Assembly (NCBI GenBank): GCA_964351745.1
Contig: CAYGPI010000055.1
Span: 1 to 19,218, forward strand
Length of the DNA stretch: 19,218 nucleotides
Source: CAYNJF01 sp964351745
GTDB taxonomy: Bacteria; Pseudomonadota; Gammaproteobacteria; Berkiellales; Berkiellaceae
Direction: 5' to 3'
Each line of letters opens with the position of its first letter. Positions within the stretch are counted from its first letter, which is position 1. Positions 1 to 8,280 of this stretch are shown one piece after another. The translations under genes were made by a program, and so were the position numbers. A model generated the notes under the pieces. The model had not been told where the DNA came from. It did no database searches and saw nothing but the letters and a program-made list of their open reading frames with translations.

Positions 1-444
1 GCTGATATGACCGCCTTTTCTTGCAAAATCTGCAGAGTCGCTGATGAGCAGGATCGGCTTGCTATGAAAATGCGTTAAAATTTCTTCAAAGTCATCATCT
101 TCTGGAGGCGTAATATGAAGAGAGTGACATTGACTTTGTACTTGTGACATTGCATTTAAGTTAATGACTTTTACAGGTTTGTTATGAAATTTAACCTTAT
201 CTAAGGGCATAAGGTCATTTGACGATGAGCTTAAAGTGCAGTAATTGAAACTCTCATCTTCAGAAATATCACCAGACCATTGCAGTAGGTTAAGTACATA
301 TGAAATGACTTTAGCCTGCTGATCTTGCGAGGTTTTTTGTTTAGCTGCACTATCTAAATCTTGTGCAAGGCAACCAAAAGAAAAGAGTAAGCTACCCATT
401 AGGGCACCAAGAGCGAATGCTCTTTTACCTGGTATTATATTCAT
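1..444 (-). CDS. YfiR-like (DUF4154) periplasmic protein, C-terminus cut by window edge
   Basis: The reading frame is open from ATG 444 to the window edge (148 codons), so the C-terminus is missing. Residues 8-27 form a signal peptide ending in GCLA/QD. Typical YfiR-family landmarks follow: a helix with LLQWSGD where the family has its 'fveWP' motif, a Cys at residue 69 in the first strand block, a Cys-His at 106-107 ('QCHSL'), and PILLISDSADFARKGG near 129-144, matching the family's 'vLtvsds.gFa..GG' block. In Pseudomonas, YfiR is a periplasmic redox-sensitive repressor of the diguanylate cyclase YfiN; whether a cyclase gene is next to this one lies outside the window. An ATG at 456 is in frame, but 444 has GGA seven bases upstream and 456 has no spaced ribosome site. 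The Cys before the cleavage site is not in a canonical lipobox (SFGC), so export as a soluble protein is favoured. Confidence 0.78.
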   Translation of the reverse strand, partial: MNIIPGKRAFALGALMGSLLFSFGCLAQDLDSAAKQKTSQDQQAKVISYVLNLLQWSGDISEDESFNYCTLSSSSNDLMPLDKVKFHNKPVKVINLNAMSQVQSQCHSLHITPPEDDDFEEILTHFHSKPILLISDSADFARKGGHIS

Positions 445-528
445 ATTATCATCCATGCTCTGCGTATATATTTAGTCTAGATCTAATTGCCTTGAAAACC
501 TAGTTTTAAAGTTACCACAAATGCATGG

Positions 529-723
529 TCAAGCCAAAGAGCGATATGCCTTCTTTTCCTTAATCCTTTCCCATACTCGCTCATGGAGAGCATATCCAAA
601 TGAATTGCAAAGTGGCTCAATCACCGCGATGGCACCACCGACAACAAGGCTACCAGTAATCACATAAGCGACGCCAAAGGCAATCCCAAGGTGCATAACC
701 GTGAAGGTACAAGTTTTAAGCAT
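529..723 (-). CDS. DUF2061 small inner-membrane protein
   Basis: A 64-residue protein starting MLKTCTFTVMHL. It matches the DUF2061 pattern: a K-T-x-T-F-x-x-x-H start, 'AFGVAYVITGSLVVGGAIAV' forming two hydrophobic stretches (about residues 8-22 and 24-38), then IEPLCNSFGYALHERVWERI, where the family has IEP, N, Y and HE.VWE. The function of the family is unknown; it is expected in the inner membrane. The frame is open 19 codons further upstream to 780, but ATG 723 has an AGGAG seven bases before it and gives the usual family length, so it was chosen. A Fur-box-like repeat lies about 40 bp upstream. The gene is divergent from the ABC transporter at 981 and runs toward the YfiR-like gene. Confidence 0.82.
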   Translation of the reverse strand: MLKTCTFTVMHLGIAFGVAYVITGSLVVGGAIAVIEPLCNSFGYALHERVWERIKEKKAYRSLA

Positions 724-764
724 ATCTGACTCCTGCATGACGAATATGTTAAGTTTAGCATTAA

Positions 765-779
765 TGAGAATCATTCGCA
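765..779 (-). promoter_or_regulatory. Fur-box-like operator overlapping the putative DUF2061 -10
   Basis: TGAGAAT-C-ATTCGCA is a 7-1-7 inverted repeat (one mismatch between arms) that matches the Fur core TGATAAT-n-ATTATCA at 11 of 14 positions. On the minus strand a possible promoter is TTGCAA (794-789), 16 bp, then GATTCT (772-767), so the repeat would cover the -10. This is the usual layout for Fur repression. Binding is inferred, not shown. Confidence 0.5.
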
Positions 780-866
780 TTTAATTGTTTGCAATTGTTG
801 TAAGCACACTTAACAAAATGAGCGTGATAAATCTTTATAAATATATAAATTTATAGAAGGACATTT

Positions 867-920
867 ATGAAGCTGTTCACAATCATAATATTCAGTTCAC
901 TTGATTATTGTTCATGCTGA
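867..920 (+). CDS. possible 17-codon leader ORF upstream of the ABC transporter
   Basis: ATG 867 is preceded by AAGGA with a five-base gap, a good ribosome site. The frame encodes MKLFTIIIFSSLDYCSC and stops at TGA 918-920. It is hydrophobic, like the start of a signal peptide, and lies 60 bp before the transporter start. It could be a leader peptide, the broken start of a lost exported protein, or chance. The promoter used by the transporter (around 947) lies downstream of it, so attenuation of that promoter's transcript is not possible. Confidence 0.25.
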   Translation: MKLFTIIIFSSLDYCSC

Positions 921-923
921 TCA

Positions 924-952
924 TTACAGTTCGCTAGATAACCATGTATAAT
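924..952 (+). promoter_or_regulatory. putative promoter of the ABC transporter
   Basis: A perfect -10 hexamer TATAAT at 947-952 lies 28 bp before the ATG at 981. The -35 at the right distance (TTACAG, 924-929, 17-bp spacer) is poor. Predicted transcription start is near 959, giving a short leader containing the AGAGGA ribosome site (971-976). Confidence 0.5.
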
Positions 953-980
953 CCTTACCTCTAATTTGCTAGAGGAATTT

Positions 981-2765
981 ATGAGTCGTTTTAAAAGCAT
1001 GAGCCAACCTTTAAAACCCTATTTTGGATTGAGCGGTCCATCTCTGTATAGAAGTTTGGCTGCCTTATTAATATTACTTGGCAACATCGCCGCTTCTTTT
1101 GTCATGGTTTTTATTAATTCTGCCTTTAACAATCTGTTGGGCGCTTTATCAGGCTCCGATCTTACTTATAGTATTTTCTTTGGTCATGTTGGAACGTGCC
1201 TGTCAGTCATTACTGTTTTTGCCACGATCAAAGTCATGAATTTGGCGTTAAATTCTTGGTTGGGGGATAGCTTAGCCCAAGCTATGAATCGCGATCTTAT
1301 AAATAAATGGATAGATAATAAGTCCTTTTATGGTACAAAGTTTGTAGAGTCAGATCGCAAGGAGCCTGTGAATCCAGCTAATGTTTTAGGGCAAGATGTT
1401 CAGAATATAGCTTCAATGACAACGGTTTTAGCCGATTCTTTTGTATCACAAGTCTTTAGTTTTATAGTGGGTGCTCATCAATTATGGGCCTTGTCTGTTC
1501 CAATGACAGTGAATGTTTTATCTTTGAGCCTTGTTATTCCTGGTTATATGTTTCTTGGCGCTTTTGTTTATGCGGGGGCTTACTATGGTTTGGTTTCTTA
1601 TTTTGACAAATCGCTAAAGACTAATAGCCAAAATTTATCTTCAAAAAAAGATCACTTCGTTGCCAATTTGCATCATGTCCATGAGCATGGCGAGGCGATA
1701 GCTCTTAAACAAGGCGGGAAAAAAGAAAAGCAAACGATGCTGAAAAATTTGAATGACTTTTCCAAAATAAAAGCAAATAGCCGAGTGACCAGTAGTATTT
1801 TAACTTTTATTCAAGTTATCCATAATCAGATGAATTTCATGTTGGGATTGGCTTTGTCGGCGCCATCTATTATAAGGGGGCATATTGAAAGCACGATGGC
1901 ATTTAGTATCTCCAGTTATTTTTCTGATATTGTTTCTTTATTTACTTGGTATAAAGATAATATTGAGTCAATCTCATCTTTAAGTGTTGCCCATGACCGA
2001 TTAAGTGCATTTGAAAACTTAATGAAAGATTGGGAAAACACGCATGAAGCAAATAAGCTAAGCGTGAAATTATCTCAAAAATTTTCGGTCAATCATCTTA
2101 CATTGAATAAACCCAATGGGGATCCTCTTCTAAAAAACGTAAGTTTTGAGTTGCCTGTTGGTAAAATCACAGTGATTCAAGGGCCATCAGGGATAGGCAA
2201 GTCAACGCTTTTTAGATCGCTTGCTCAGCTGTGGCCGCACGTGAGTGGAGAGCTTGTTTTGCCCAAAAACAAGATGAAAGAAACCCCCACGGTTTATTAT
2301 ATTCCACAAAAACCATATTTCCCCTATCGAAGCAAGCTCATTGATGCCATGATTTATCCTAGTGACAATTTAAGTCCTGGGCAAGAGAAATTGATTAGAG
2401 ATTTGATGGTTCGTTTAAATTTTAGCAAAGAAACCATAGATAACTTGCATAAAAAAGGGGAGTGGGACAAAATTCTAAGTGGTGGTGAGCAACAGCGTAT
2501 TTCTATCATTGGCGCTATTGTTAAGAAACCAGACATTTTGTTTATGGATGAAGGGACAAGTGCTCTAGATAAGGCTACAAAAAAAATAGCTCAAGATTGT
2601 TTGAAACAATACTTAAGAGGCAAAACAATTGTTGCCGTGGATCATCACCCATTACCTAGGGAAAGAGGATATCAGCCTTTCTTTACCCATACTTTGAGTA
2701 TGAACAAACGAGCACCAGAATCTAAAAAGGCTCCTATCACGTTGACAAAATATGTCGCCAAATAG
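981..2765 (+). CDS. ABC transporter, fused permease and ATPase (ABC_membrane_2 / SbmA-BacA-like)
   Basis: A 594-residue half transporter expected to work as a homodimer in the inner membrane. Residues 1 to about 350 contain the membrane domain, with hydrophobic helices near 25-50, 70-95, 150-200 and 275-300. The ATPase domain follows: Walker A GPSGIGKS at 401-408, ABC signature LSGGEQQR at 499-506, Walker B ILFMDE at 519-524 and the switch histidine at 555 (VDHH). All catalytic residues are present. The domain arrangement and the sequence around the signature fit the ABC_membrane_2 group that includes YddA, BacA-related proteins and mycobacterial Rv1819c, which take up peptides or cobalamin-like cargo; the substrate here cannot be told. 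A TTG at 966 is in frame, but AGAGGA four bases before ATG 981 decides the start. The stop lies 16 bp from the stop of the convergent gene, with no clear terminator between. Confidence 0.85.
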   Translation: MSRFKSMSQPLKPYFGLSGPSLYRSLAALLILLGNIAASFVMVFINSAFNNLLGALSGSDLTYSIFFGHVGTCLSVITVFATIKVMNLALNSWLGDSLAQAMNRDLINKWIDNKSFYGTKFVESDRKEPVNPANVLGQDVQNIASMTTVLADSFVSQVFSFIVGAHQLWALSVPMTVNVLSLSLVIPGYMFLGAFVYAGAYYGLVSYFDKSLKTNSQNLSSKKDHFVANLHHVHEHGEAIALKQGGKKEKQTMLKNLNDFSKIKANSRVTSSILTFIQVIHNQMNFMLGLALSAPSIIRGHIESTMAFSISSYFSDIVSLFTWYKDNIESISSLSVAHDRLSAFENLMKDWENTHEANKLSVKLSQKFSVNHLTLNKPNGDPLLKNVSFELPVGKITVIQGPSGIGKSTLFRSLAQLWPHVSGELVLPKNKMKETPTVYYIPQKPYFPYRSKLIDAMIYPSDNLSPGQEKLIRDLMVRLNFSKETIDNLHKKGEWDKILSGGEQQRISIIGAIVKKPDILFMDEGTSALDKATKKIAQDCLKQYLRGKTIVAVDHHPLPRERGYQPFFTHTLSMNKRAPESKKAPITLTKYVAK

Positions 2766-2781
2766 GGAGCCCTCTTTCTCG

Positions 2782-4839
2782 CTATTGAAGGCTTGTTAAC
2801 CTTAGAATAGGTATGAGACTATTTGAACCATCTGTCCATAAAATTGGTTTTATCAAATGATCAGGCTGTATCTTATAGTGAGCGTGTTTAAGCCAATGTC
2901 TCATACTTGGATCAGTTGTTAACAAAACCCACTCAGACAAAAAAACACCTTTTTGATGGTCGCTTTGATTGGTAACAAGCAGGTGTTTGATCTCGCTGTT
3001 TTCAACAAGACCTTTGGTGATATGAGTTAAATCCATATACATATTACTGATATGAAAAGCAATGATACCATTTGGTTTAAGCAACGTTTGATACAAGTCG
3101 AAACTTTCCTTAGTGATTAAATGAAAAGGTATACTGTCGCCACTAAAAGCATCAACCACAATCAAGTCAAAAATAGGTTTTTGCTCTTTGTCAGACAGCT
3201 GTTGTAGATTGACACGCCCATCGCCTAGATGAATTTTGATGTCCGCTTTGGCATTTGTTAAGTAGCTAAAATATTGCGAGCTAACCTCAATGATATCTCG
3301 ATCAATCTCATAGAAGGAGATGGTATCTTTCTCCTTCGTTAAAGTGGCAATGGTGCCTGCTCCTAGCCCAATGGCACCTACAGAGATAGAAGGTTGTTTC
3401 GTGTGTAAGTAGGATATAGCACCGCCAACGCCTGATTGATAACCATAGTAGGATGTGGGCCATGTATCCATAGGCGGGTTGATAAATTGTAAGCCGTGAA
3501 TAATACTGCCGTGACGAAGTTGGCGATAGTTTTGTAAAGTATCAATTTCCTTTTCAAGCACGGTCACAATGCCATAGGGATTTCTATGTCTGTAGATCTC
3601 TTCCTTAGATGACGTTTTAAGATTATTTAATACAGTCAAAGAAAACATTGGTAGAGTAAGCAGTGCAATGATACATGGACTGAAAGTCCATTTTGTTGGC
3701 TTAGCTTGATATCGATGGTAAGCAAAAATAGCACTTAAAACCGCAACGCCTAGAACAGGAAGGTATAGGTCCCACCAGTATTTAATTTGTAGCCATGTGG
3801 CAAGATTAACAAACAAACCACCCATCATCCCACCAAAGGCAATCATCAGATAAAATAAGGTAAGATCCTTTGTTGGAGGTCTGAGTTGATAAAGTTTAGC
3901 ATGACAGACCATCATCGCACTGTACATTAAAGCCAGTAAAACGAGAATGATATCAATGCCGTTGAACAAATTTTTGAAAATCAGCCAAGAGAAAAGAGCA
4001 ACCCACACGATGTAAAGTTGATTCCAAAATGAAGTGTCTGTTCGTCTGAAATCAGAGAATGTGATGATGAAACTGATGAGAAATAAGGCCAAGGGTAAGA
4101 CCCAAATTAACGGCATATTGATAAGATTTTGAGATATATAAAAAGTTGTGGCCACTAACAAAGCACTGCTTATAAAAGGTAAGAGCACCCAGCTAGAGAT
4201 TTGCCAAAAAGTTGGTTTGGGTAAAGATGCCTTACTTTCTTGAACTGATGGTTTTCTTTTTGAGAAAGCACACCAAGAGCATCCTAAGGAGAGAGCCGCA
4301 AACAATAGGAACAAGCTTGACCAAATTAAGAATTGTACATCAACAGGAAACCACATTTCGAGATATAAAGGATAGCCGAGCAAACCTATGAGTGAGCCAG
4401 CATTAGAGATGGCATAAAAGCGGTAGGGATATTCACTTTTTGTGCAATAGCAATACCAGTGTTGCAACAAGGGGCTTGTTGATGAAACAAGGGTTAAAGG
4501 AATTAGTAAGCTTGCGATGAGACTGTATACAATTTGAGCTAAAGGGGAGGATACAGCTGGGCTGGGAGCTGGAATGTCAAGGGGCATAAAATAGAAAGCA
4601 AGAGCTATTAAGATAACATGGGTGAGCACTTGATTTCTGATCTTAAGAAATCTGTCTAAAAGATAGGCATAAGCATACCCAATGAACAAACTCATTTGAA
4701 AAAATAGCAAACAAGCAATCCAAACAAAGGCAGAGCCGCCATACTGTGGTAACAGAAACTTTGCACTCATTGGTTGAATGAAAAAGATTAAAAAGGCACT
4801 TAAAAAGATGTTAAAGCCAAATAGATAAGTTGCTGACAT
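2782..4839 (-). CDS. membrane protein with C-terminal spermidine-synthase-like domain
   Basis: A 685-residue protein. Residues 1 to about 415 are a chain of hydrophobic helices typical of the 'fused MFS/spermidine synthase' proteins. The remainder is a Rossmann methyltransferase-like domain: a nucleotide-binding loop GAIGLGAGT near residue 487, the acidic strand end 'FYEID' about 20 residues later, GDGR, and VVDAFSGDSIPFHLIT near 560. True aminopropyltransferases have D-x-x-D-P here; the D-A-F-S-G-D-S-I-P form keeps the first Asp but is characteristic of the fused membrane subgroup, whose substrate is not established. Polyamine synthesis should therefore not be assumed. AAGGA lies about nine bases before the ATG. 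It stands alone, convergent with the ABC transporter. Confidence 0.8.
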   Translation of the reverse strand: MSATYLFGFNIFLSAFLIFFIQPMSAKFLLPQYGGSAFVWIACLLFFQMSLFIGYAYAYLLDRFLKIRNQVLTHVILIALAFYFMPLDIPAPSPAVSSPLAQIVYSLIASLLIPLTLVSSTSPLLQHWYCYCTKSEYPYRFYAISNAGSLIGLLGYPLYLEMWFPVDVQFLIWSSLFLLFAALSLGCSWCAFSKRKPSVQESKASLPKPTFWQISSWVLLPFISSALLVATTFYISQNLINMPLIWVLPLALFLISFIITFSDFRRTDTSFWNQLYIVWVALFSWLIFKNLFNGIDIILVLLALMYSAMMVCHAKLYQLRPPTKDLTLFYLMIAFGGMMGGLFVNLATWLQIKYWWDLYLPVLGVAVLSAIFAYHRYQAKPTKWTFSPCIIALLTLPMFSLTVLNNLKTSSKEEIYRHRNPYGIVTVLEKEIDTLQNYRQLRHGSIIHGLQFINPPMDTWPTSYYGYQSGVGGAISYLHTKQPSISVGAIGLGAGTIATLTKEKDTISFYEIDRDIIEVSSQYFSYLTNAKADIKIHLGDGRVNLQQLSDKEQKPIFDLIVVDAFSGDSIPFHLITKESFDLYQTLLKPNGIIAFHISNMYMDLTHITKGLVENSEIKHLLVTNQSDHQKGVFLSEWVLLTTDPSMRHWLKHAHYKIQPDHLIKPILWTDGSNSLIPILRLTSLQ

Positions 4840-5130
4840 GATACTGTTATCCTTGGGTTGGCTTAGGTAAATCTAGGCATTAATCAAAATAAATAACTTT
4901 GATGTGATTGTCTCTAGGTCTTATCTAATCAAATAATGAGCTTAACTGCTAGTCTAGAGGATGAATTAAAAAGGACCGACAAAACCAAAAAGGGCATAAA
5001 GGGTTGAACGAATCACACTTTAATATTTCTGACAGTATGCTGCGACGCACTTTTTAGTTTTCTTTAAACTATAGGGAACTAGAAAATTTTTTGATATATC
5101 TTAAACAGATAAAATAGAATGTTATGAGAG

Positions 5131-5643
5131 TTATGATCTTGATAACAGTTTATAAGCTTTCTTTAGCATGATGGACAGCTTAGTAAGAATAGTTATCTTT
5201 GACTTCTTTTGCGAGAAAGCCTCAACATTATTTTTTCGTATAGATGGTAGTACTAAATCAGGGAATTGATCAAGCTTATCCTTTAAATTACTTGCTAACT
5301 TGGGATTTTTTTGTCTAATGGTTGTTAGTAAATTTTGAATGATTAGTTTCTGATGATTTTTGAGCATACTTCTAGCGACTGAAATAACACTAGAGCTTTG
5401 AATACCGTAACGAGCGCAAGTAAGCTCAAGAAATTCACTGAAATCTAAAGCAATTCTTTTCATCATGACATTCACTTCAACTTTAATTTTTTTAAGTAAC
5501 CCTGAATTAAAAAGTAATCCTCTGAACTTTGGATCAATTTTTATCAAAAGATTTGAAGCTTCCTGATTGTGGATAGACGCTTTTTTTAGGAAGTAATGAT
5601 TTATTTCATCAATCACTTTCTTTTTTTTTAATGATAAGTCCAT
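5131..5643 (-). CDS. basic orphan protein, 170 residues
   Basis: Not recognised. The start is well supported by GGAGA six bases before the ATG. The protein is strongly basic and lysine-rich, with clusters at residues 6-9 (KKKK) and near 145, and looks mainly helical and soluble; no signal peptide, membrane helix or known motif is visible. It lies between the SulP transporter and the 685-residue membrane protein, separated by about 175 and 290 bp, so it is probably its own unit. It shares the high A+T of the SulP gene, which may mean the two were acquired together or simply reflect local composition. A nucleic-acid-binding or secreted role is possible, but nothing in the sequence establishes it. 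Confidence 0.6.
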   Translation of the reverse strand: MDLSLKKKKVIDEINHYFLKKASIHNQEASNLLIKIDPKFRGLLFNSGLLKKIKVEVNVMMKRIALDFSEFLELTCARYGIQSSSVISVARSMLKNHQKLIIQNLLTTIRQKNPKLASNLKDKLDQFPDLVLPSIRKNNVEAFSQKKSKITILTKLSIMLKKAYKLLSRS

Positions 5644-5819
5644 AGTTATCTCCTAAGCATAACAATTTAAATAGTTGCAATGCTAACATAAAGTGGTTTT
5701 TAATTCAATGGTTGAAGTTTTACGGATATTCCCTTCATATTATTTGAATGACAATATATTTTATAATCACTTGTAATGCCCTATCCCTTAAAGAATTAAT
5801 AAAAAAATGAAGAACACTT

Positions 5820-7454
5820 TTAATGAGCGATATAGTCTAAAGCAGCTCTCAAACCTTCTTCTCTTGATTTAAAGATATATTTGGGAGACAAAATGGAAAA
5901 GATATTAAAGATTGATAAAATTTTTTCCGTTTTTGGATTCAAGCCAACCAAGATAATAACACCCCCATCTTTATGGACATCTTGGATAAAGCCTTTGATC
6001 ACCATGCTCATGGTTATGTCTATCATTCCCACATTAGTAAAATCAATCATTATTATTTGTTTATCTGAAGAAGAAGTGAATTTTTGTTTAAAGAATTGCG
6101 AAGCGCTAAAAATAAGTGGTCCATTGATATCGAAGATAACAATTTTGTCTCCGATCTGCTTTAGAATTCTCCTTTCAGTTGAATTTATCTTGGTAAATTC
6201 AACATCTGAGTTTGAGTCAGAGATGATACCTATCTGAAACTCAGATAATTTTCTTACTGTAATCAAGCTTGTCAGGATTATCCCAAAAGTAACTGCTGAG
6301 ATTAAGTCTATAAACACTGAAATTAATACCACAAGTGCCATTATAAATATTTTTGACGCTGGAAAGCGATACGATGTTTTAATAAATTCCCAATCAATTA
6401 TACTAAGACCAACGTGGATTAGAATACCGGCTAAGACCGCTTGGGGAACTTGTTCTGCCAAAGGGGCCAAACTTAAAACGATAGTTAATAGGATGAGCGC
6501 ATGAAGCATCCCAGATAAATTTGTCTTTCCACCCACCTTTATATTAAGGACCGTTCTCATTGTTGCTCCTGCTCCAGGAAGTGCGCCAAATAAGCCAGCC
6601 ATTATATTACCAACACCTTGTCCTATTAATTCCTTATCTGATCTATGTGTTTTTCTCGTTAAGTTGTCAACAATGACAGAAGTCATCAAAGAATCGATCG
6701 AGCCTAGTATGGCTAAAATCAATGCATACTTAAGCATATCTCCAAAAATATCTACTTCAATAACTGGTATATGCAGGACTGGTAAAGTCCTTGGTATTTC
6801 ACCTATCATCTCAAATGAACTGTTTTGAAAAAAAAATATTGGAAGAATGGTGCCTACGACGATAGCTATCAATGGTGAAGGGCAGTATGAAGATATTCTC
6901 TTTGGAACCAGGGTCACAAGCCCAAATGCTATACTTGCTAAAATTAAGCTCGCAGAATTAGTGTTTGAAATTAGCTGTTGTATATTTGATAAGACGGCGG
7001 TAGCAGATCGATTGTCTAAATGCACACCAACCACAGCAGGGATTTCAGTGATAATAATTAGTATACCCACGGCTGTCATGACGCCGGATAGAACAGGATA
7101 AGGTACTAAGCTGATGTATTTACCTAGTTTGAGAGTGCCAAATAAAATTTGGAATAATCCTGCCATCACGACGACAGAAAATGAAAGTAATAAACCACTT
7201 TCGGGGTGAGATTGCATAAATGAGATAATAATAGCAGTAAACACCACGGTCATAGGACCTGTTGGTCCGGATATTTGAGGTGGAGTACCTCCAAATAATG
7301 ACGCCCAAAAACCAACAAATATAGCACTGTATATTCCTGAAGCTGGACCTGCTCCAGAAGCTACTCCAAAGGCAAGTGCCAAGGGAAGAGCCACTATTGC
7401 AGAGGTGATACCCCCTAGTAACTCCCCTTTATATAGAGAAAATTTAGTATTCAT
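5820..7454 (-). CDS. SulP family anion transporter with STAS domain
   Basis: A 544-residue inner-membrane transporter. The N-terminus (GELLGGITSAIVALPLALAF) and ISGPTGPMTVVF near residues 61-72 are SulP hallmarks. The segment with IDSL..VIVDN..RKTHRSDKELIGQG..N and GALPGAGATMRTVLN (roughly residues 255-310) is the conserved core around the anion site. About ten or more hydrophobic helices run to about residue 405. The C-terminal STAS domain (about 435-540) contains IMIDFTNVGMIDIT, the region that carries the phosphorylatable Ser/Thr in anti-sigma-antagonist-like domains. Members carry sulfate, bicarbonate or dicarboxylates, usually with proton or sodium coupling; the cargo here is unknown and no carbonic anhydrase or sulfate gene is adjacent. 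Length is normal. The ribosome site is weak, but the start agrees with the family's N-terminus. It is divergent from higA. Confidence 0.9.
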   Translation of the reverse strand: MNTKFSLYKGELLGGITSAIVALPLALAFGVASGAGPASGIYSAIFVGFWASLFGGTPPQISGPTGPMTVVFTAIIISFMQSHPESGLLLSFSVVVMAGLFQILFGTLKLGKYISLVPYPVLSGVMTAVGILIIITEIPAVVGVHLDNRSATAVLSNIQQLISNTNSASLILASIAFGLVTLVPKRISSYCPSPLIAIVVGTILPIFFFQNSSFEMIGEIPRTLPVLHIPVIEVDIFGDMLKYALILAILGSIDSLMTSVIVDNLTRKTHRSDKELIGQGVGNIMAGLFGALPGAGATMRTVLNIKVGGKTNLSGMLHALILLTIVLSLAPLAEQVPQAVLAGILIHVGLSIIDWEFIKTSYRFPASKIFIMALVVLISVFIDLISAVTFGIILTSLITVRKLSEFQIGIISDSNSDVEFTKINSTERRILKQIGDKIVIFDINGPLIFSASQFFKQKFTSSSDKQIIMIDFTNVGMIDITMSMVIKGFIQDVHKDGGVIILVGLNPKTEKILSIFNIFSILSPKYIFKSREEGLRAALDYIAH

Positions 7455-7480
7455 ATCTTATTGTTCTTATGTGAAGGCGG

Positions 7481-7510
7481 CTTACAGTTGAAACCCTTAA
7501 ACGTTGACAA
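7481..7510 (-). promoter_or_regulatory. possible SulP promoter
   Basis: On the minus strand TTGTCA (7510-7505; five of six consensus) and TGTAAG (7486-7481; four of six) are 18 bp apart, placing a start near 7474 and a leader of about 20 nt. The -10 is imperfect, so this is tentative. Confidence 0.3.
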
Positions 7511-7534
7511 CTGAAAGATCAGATAAGACATCAT

Positions 7535-7551
7535 ATATCGATGTTCGATAT
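7535..7551. promoter_or_regulatory. inverted repeat, candidate operator between SulP and higA
   Basis: ATATCGA-TGT-TCGATAT is a perfect 7-3-7 inverted repeat in the divergent intergenic region. It lies about 25 bp upstream of the possible SulP -35 and 55 bp upstream of the higA -35. HigA-type proteins bind such palindromes, so it may serve HigA or a SulP regulator; which of these is inference. Confidence 0.4.
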
Positions 7552-7605
7552 GTTTCCAACCCTAATGGAATAATTATTTTTAGAGTTTGAACCCTTTTAA
7601 ATGGC

Positions 7606-7633
7606 TTGTAAATCAATGAAGAGTGTTTAGAAT
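7606..7633 (+). promoter_or_regulatory. putative higA promoter
   Basis: TTGTAA (7606-7611), a 16-bp spacer and TAGAAT (7628-7633, five of six) precede the ATG at 7663 by 29 bp. This gives the antitoxin gene its own promoter. Confidence 0.45.
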
Positions 7634-7662
7634 ATATGTTTTTGTATAGTGATATAAAATAG

Positions 7663-7947
7663 ATGTCAGTTAAAAAGAAGCCAAAGCATCCAGGTGAAGC
7701 TCTAAATTTGGAGTTTTTAGGGCCCTTAAGATTAACTCAGACAGCTTTTGCCAAACATCTAGGATGGACCTACGCAAGGCTCAATGAAATTATTAATTTA
7801 AAAAGAGGGGTTACTGCTGATTCGGCTTTGGCTTTTTCAGAGGCATTAAATACAACACCTGAATATTGGTTGAACTTACAAAGGGATTGGGACTTATGGG
7901 TTGCTAAACAAAGCCATAAGAAGATACCTCGACTAACCAAGGGTTAG
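7663..7947 (+). CDS. higA: HigA-family (XRE/Cro) antitoxin, no partner toxin visible
   Basis: A 94-residue DNA-binding protein with the full HigA signature: HPGEALNLEFLGPLRLTQ at residues 9-26, the helix-turn-helix around TAFAKHLGWTYARLNEIIN (27-46), RGVTADSALAFSEAL (49-63) and the C-terminal TPEYWLNLQRDWDLW (65-79). In type II systems HigA neutralises the ribosome-dependent RNase HigB and represses the operon; higB normally lies just upstream. Here the 208 bp upstream hold no HigB reading frame or recognisable HigB C-terminus, and 3' of the gene is non-coding, so it is an orphan. It may be a remnant, an anti-addiction factor or an independent regulator. No strong ribosome site precedes the ATG and the leader is short. 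Confidence 0.88.
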   Translation: MSVKKKPKHPGEALNLEFLGPLRLTQTAFAKHLGWTYARLNEIINLKRGVTADSALAFSEALNTTPEYWLNLQRDWDLWVAKQSHKKIPRLTKG

Positions 7948-8053
7948 TAATCTCAGGCATTAGATAGCTTATTGAGGCATCGAGCGTATATCGAGATCAG
8001 AACAGCCTCTTAAATATAGGGCAGTTGGTTTAATAACAAAAAATTTTAAAGAG

Positions 8054-8072
8054 ATCAATAATCGTTATTGAT
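8054..8072. repeat. perfect 19-bp palindrome
   Basis: ATCAATAATCGTTATTGAT has two perfect 8-base arms around TCG. It lies about 105 bp after higA with no start codon near. There is no T-run on either side, so it is not an intrinsic terminator; a protein-binding site is more likely. Confidence 0.5.
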
Positions 8073-8280
8073 TGCAGAGACAACTTATTTCTGACTAAGC
8101 CAAGCTGTTCGCCACTTGTATATCCACCCCCTTGAGCTCTATGTTACTTCACATCTAGTCCTAAGTGATTATATTTACAGGACATTTCAATTTTGTTCAA
8201 AACTGGGCATATACCTTTGTCGCCACACAATAGTTAAAAAATAATGAACTTTTTGAAGGCTTAACCATCTAAATGATAAT

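Noticed and set aside
5055..5072. TAGTTT-TCTTT-AAACTA hairpin as a terminator
   Set aside because: Short A/T stem, no T-run downstream on either strand.
5881..6237. 118-codon plus-strand frame
   Set aside because: Opposite strand of the STAS domain of the SulP gene, which is strongly supported.
7455..7662. Possible higB toxin or remnant upstream of higA
   Set aside because: Only 208 bp are available, stops occur in all frames and no HigB C-terminal motif is visible.
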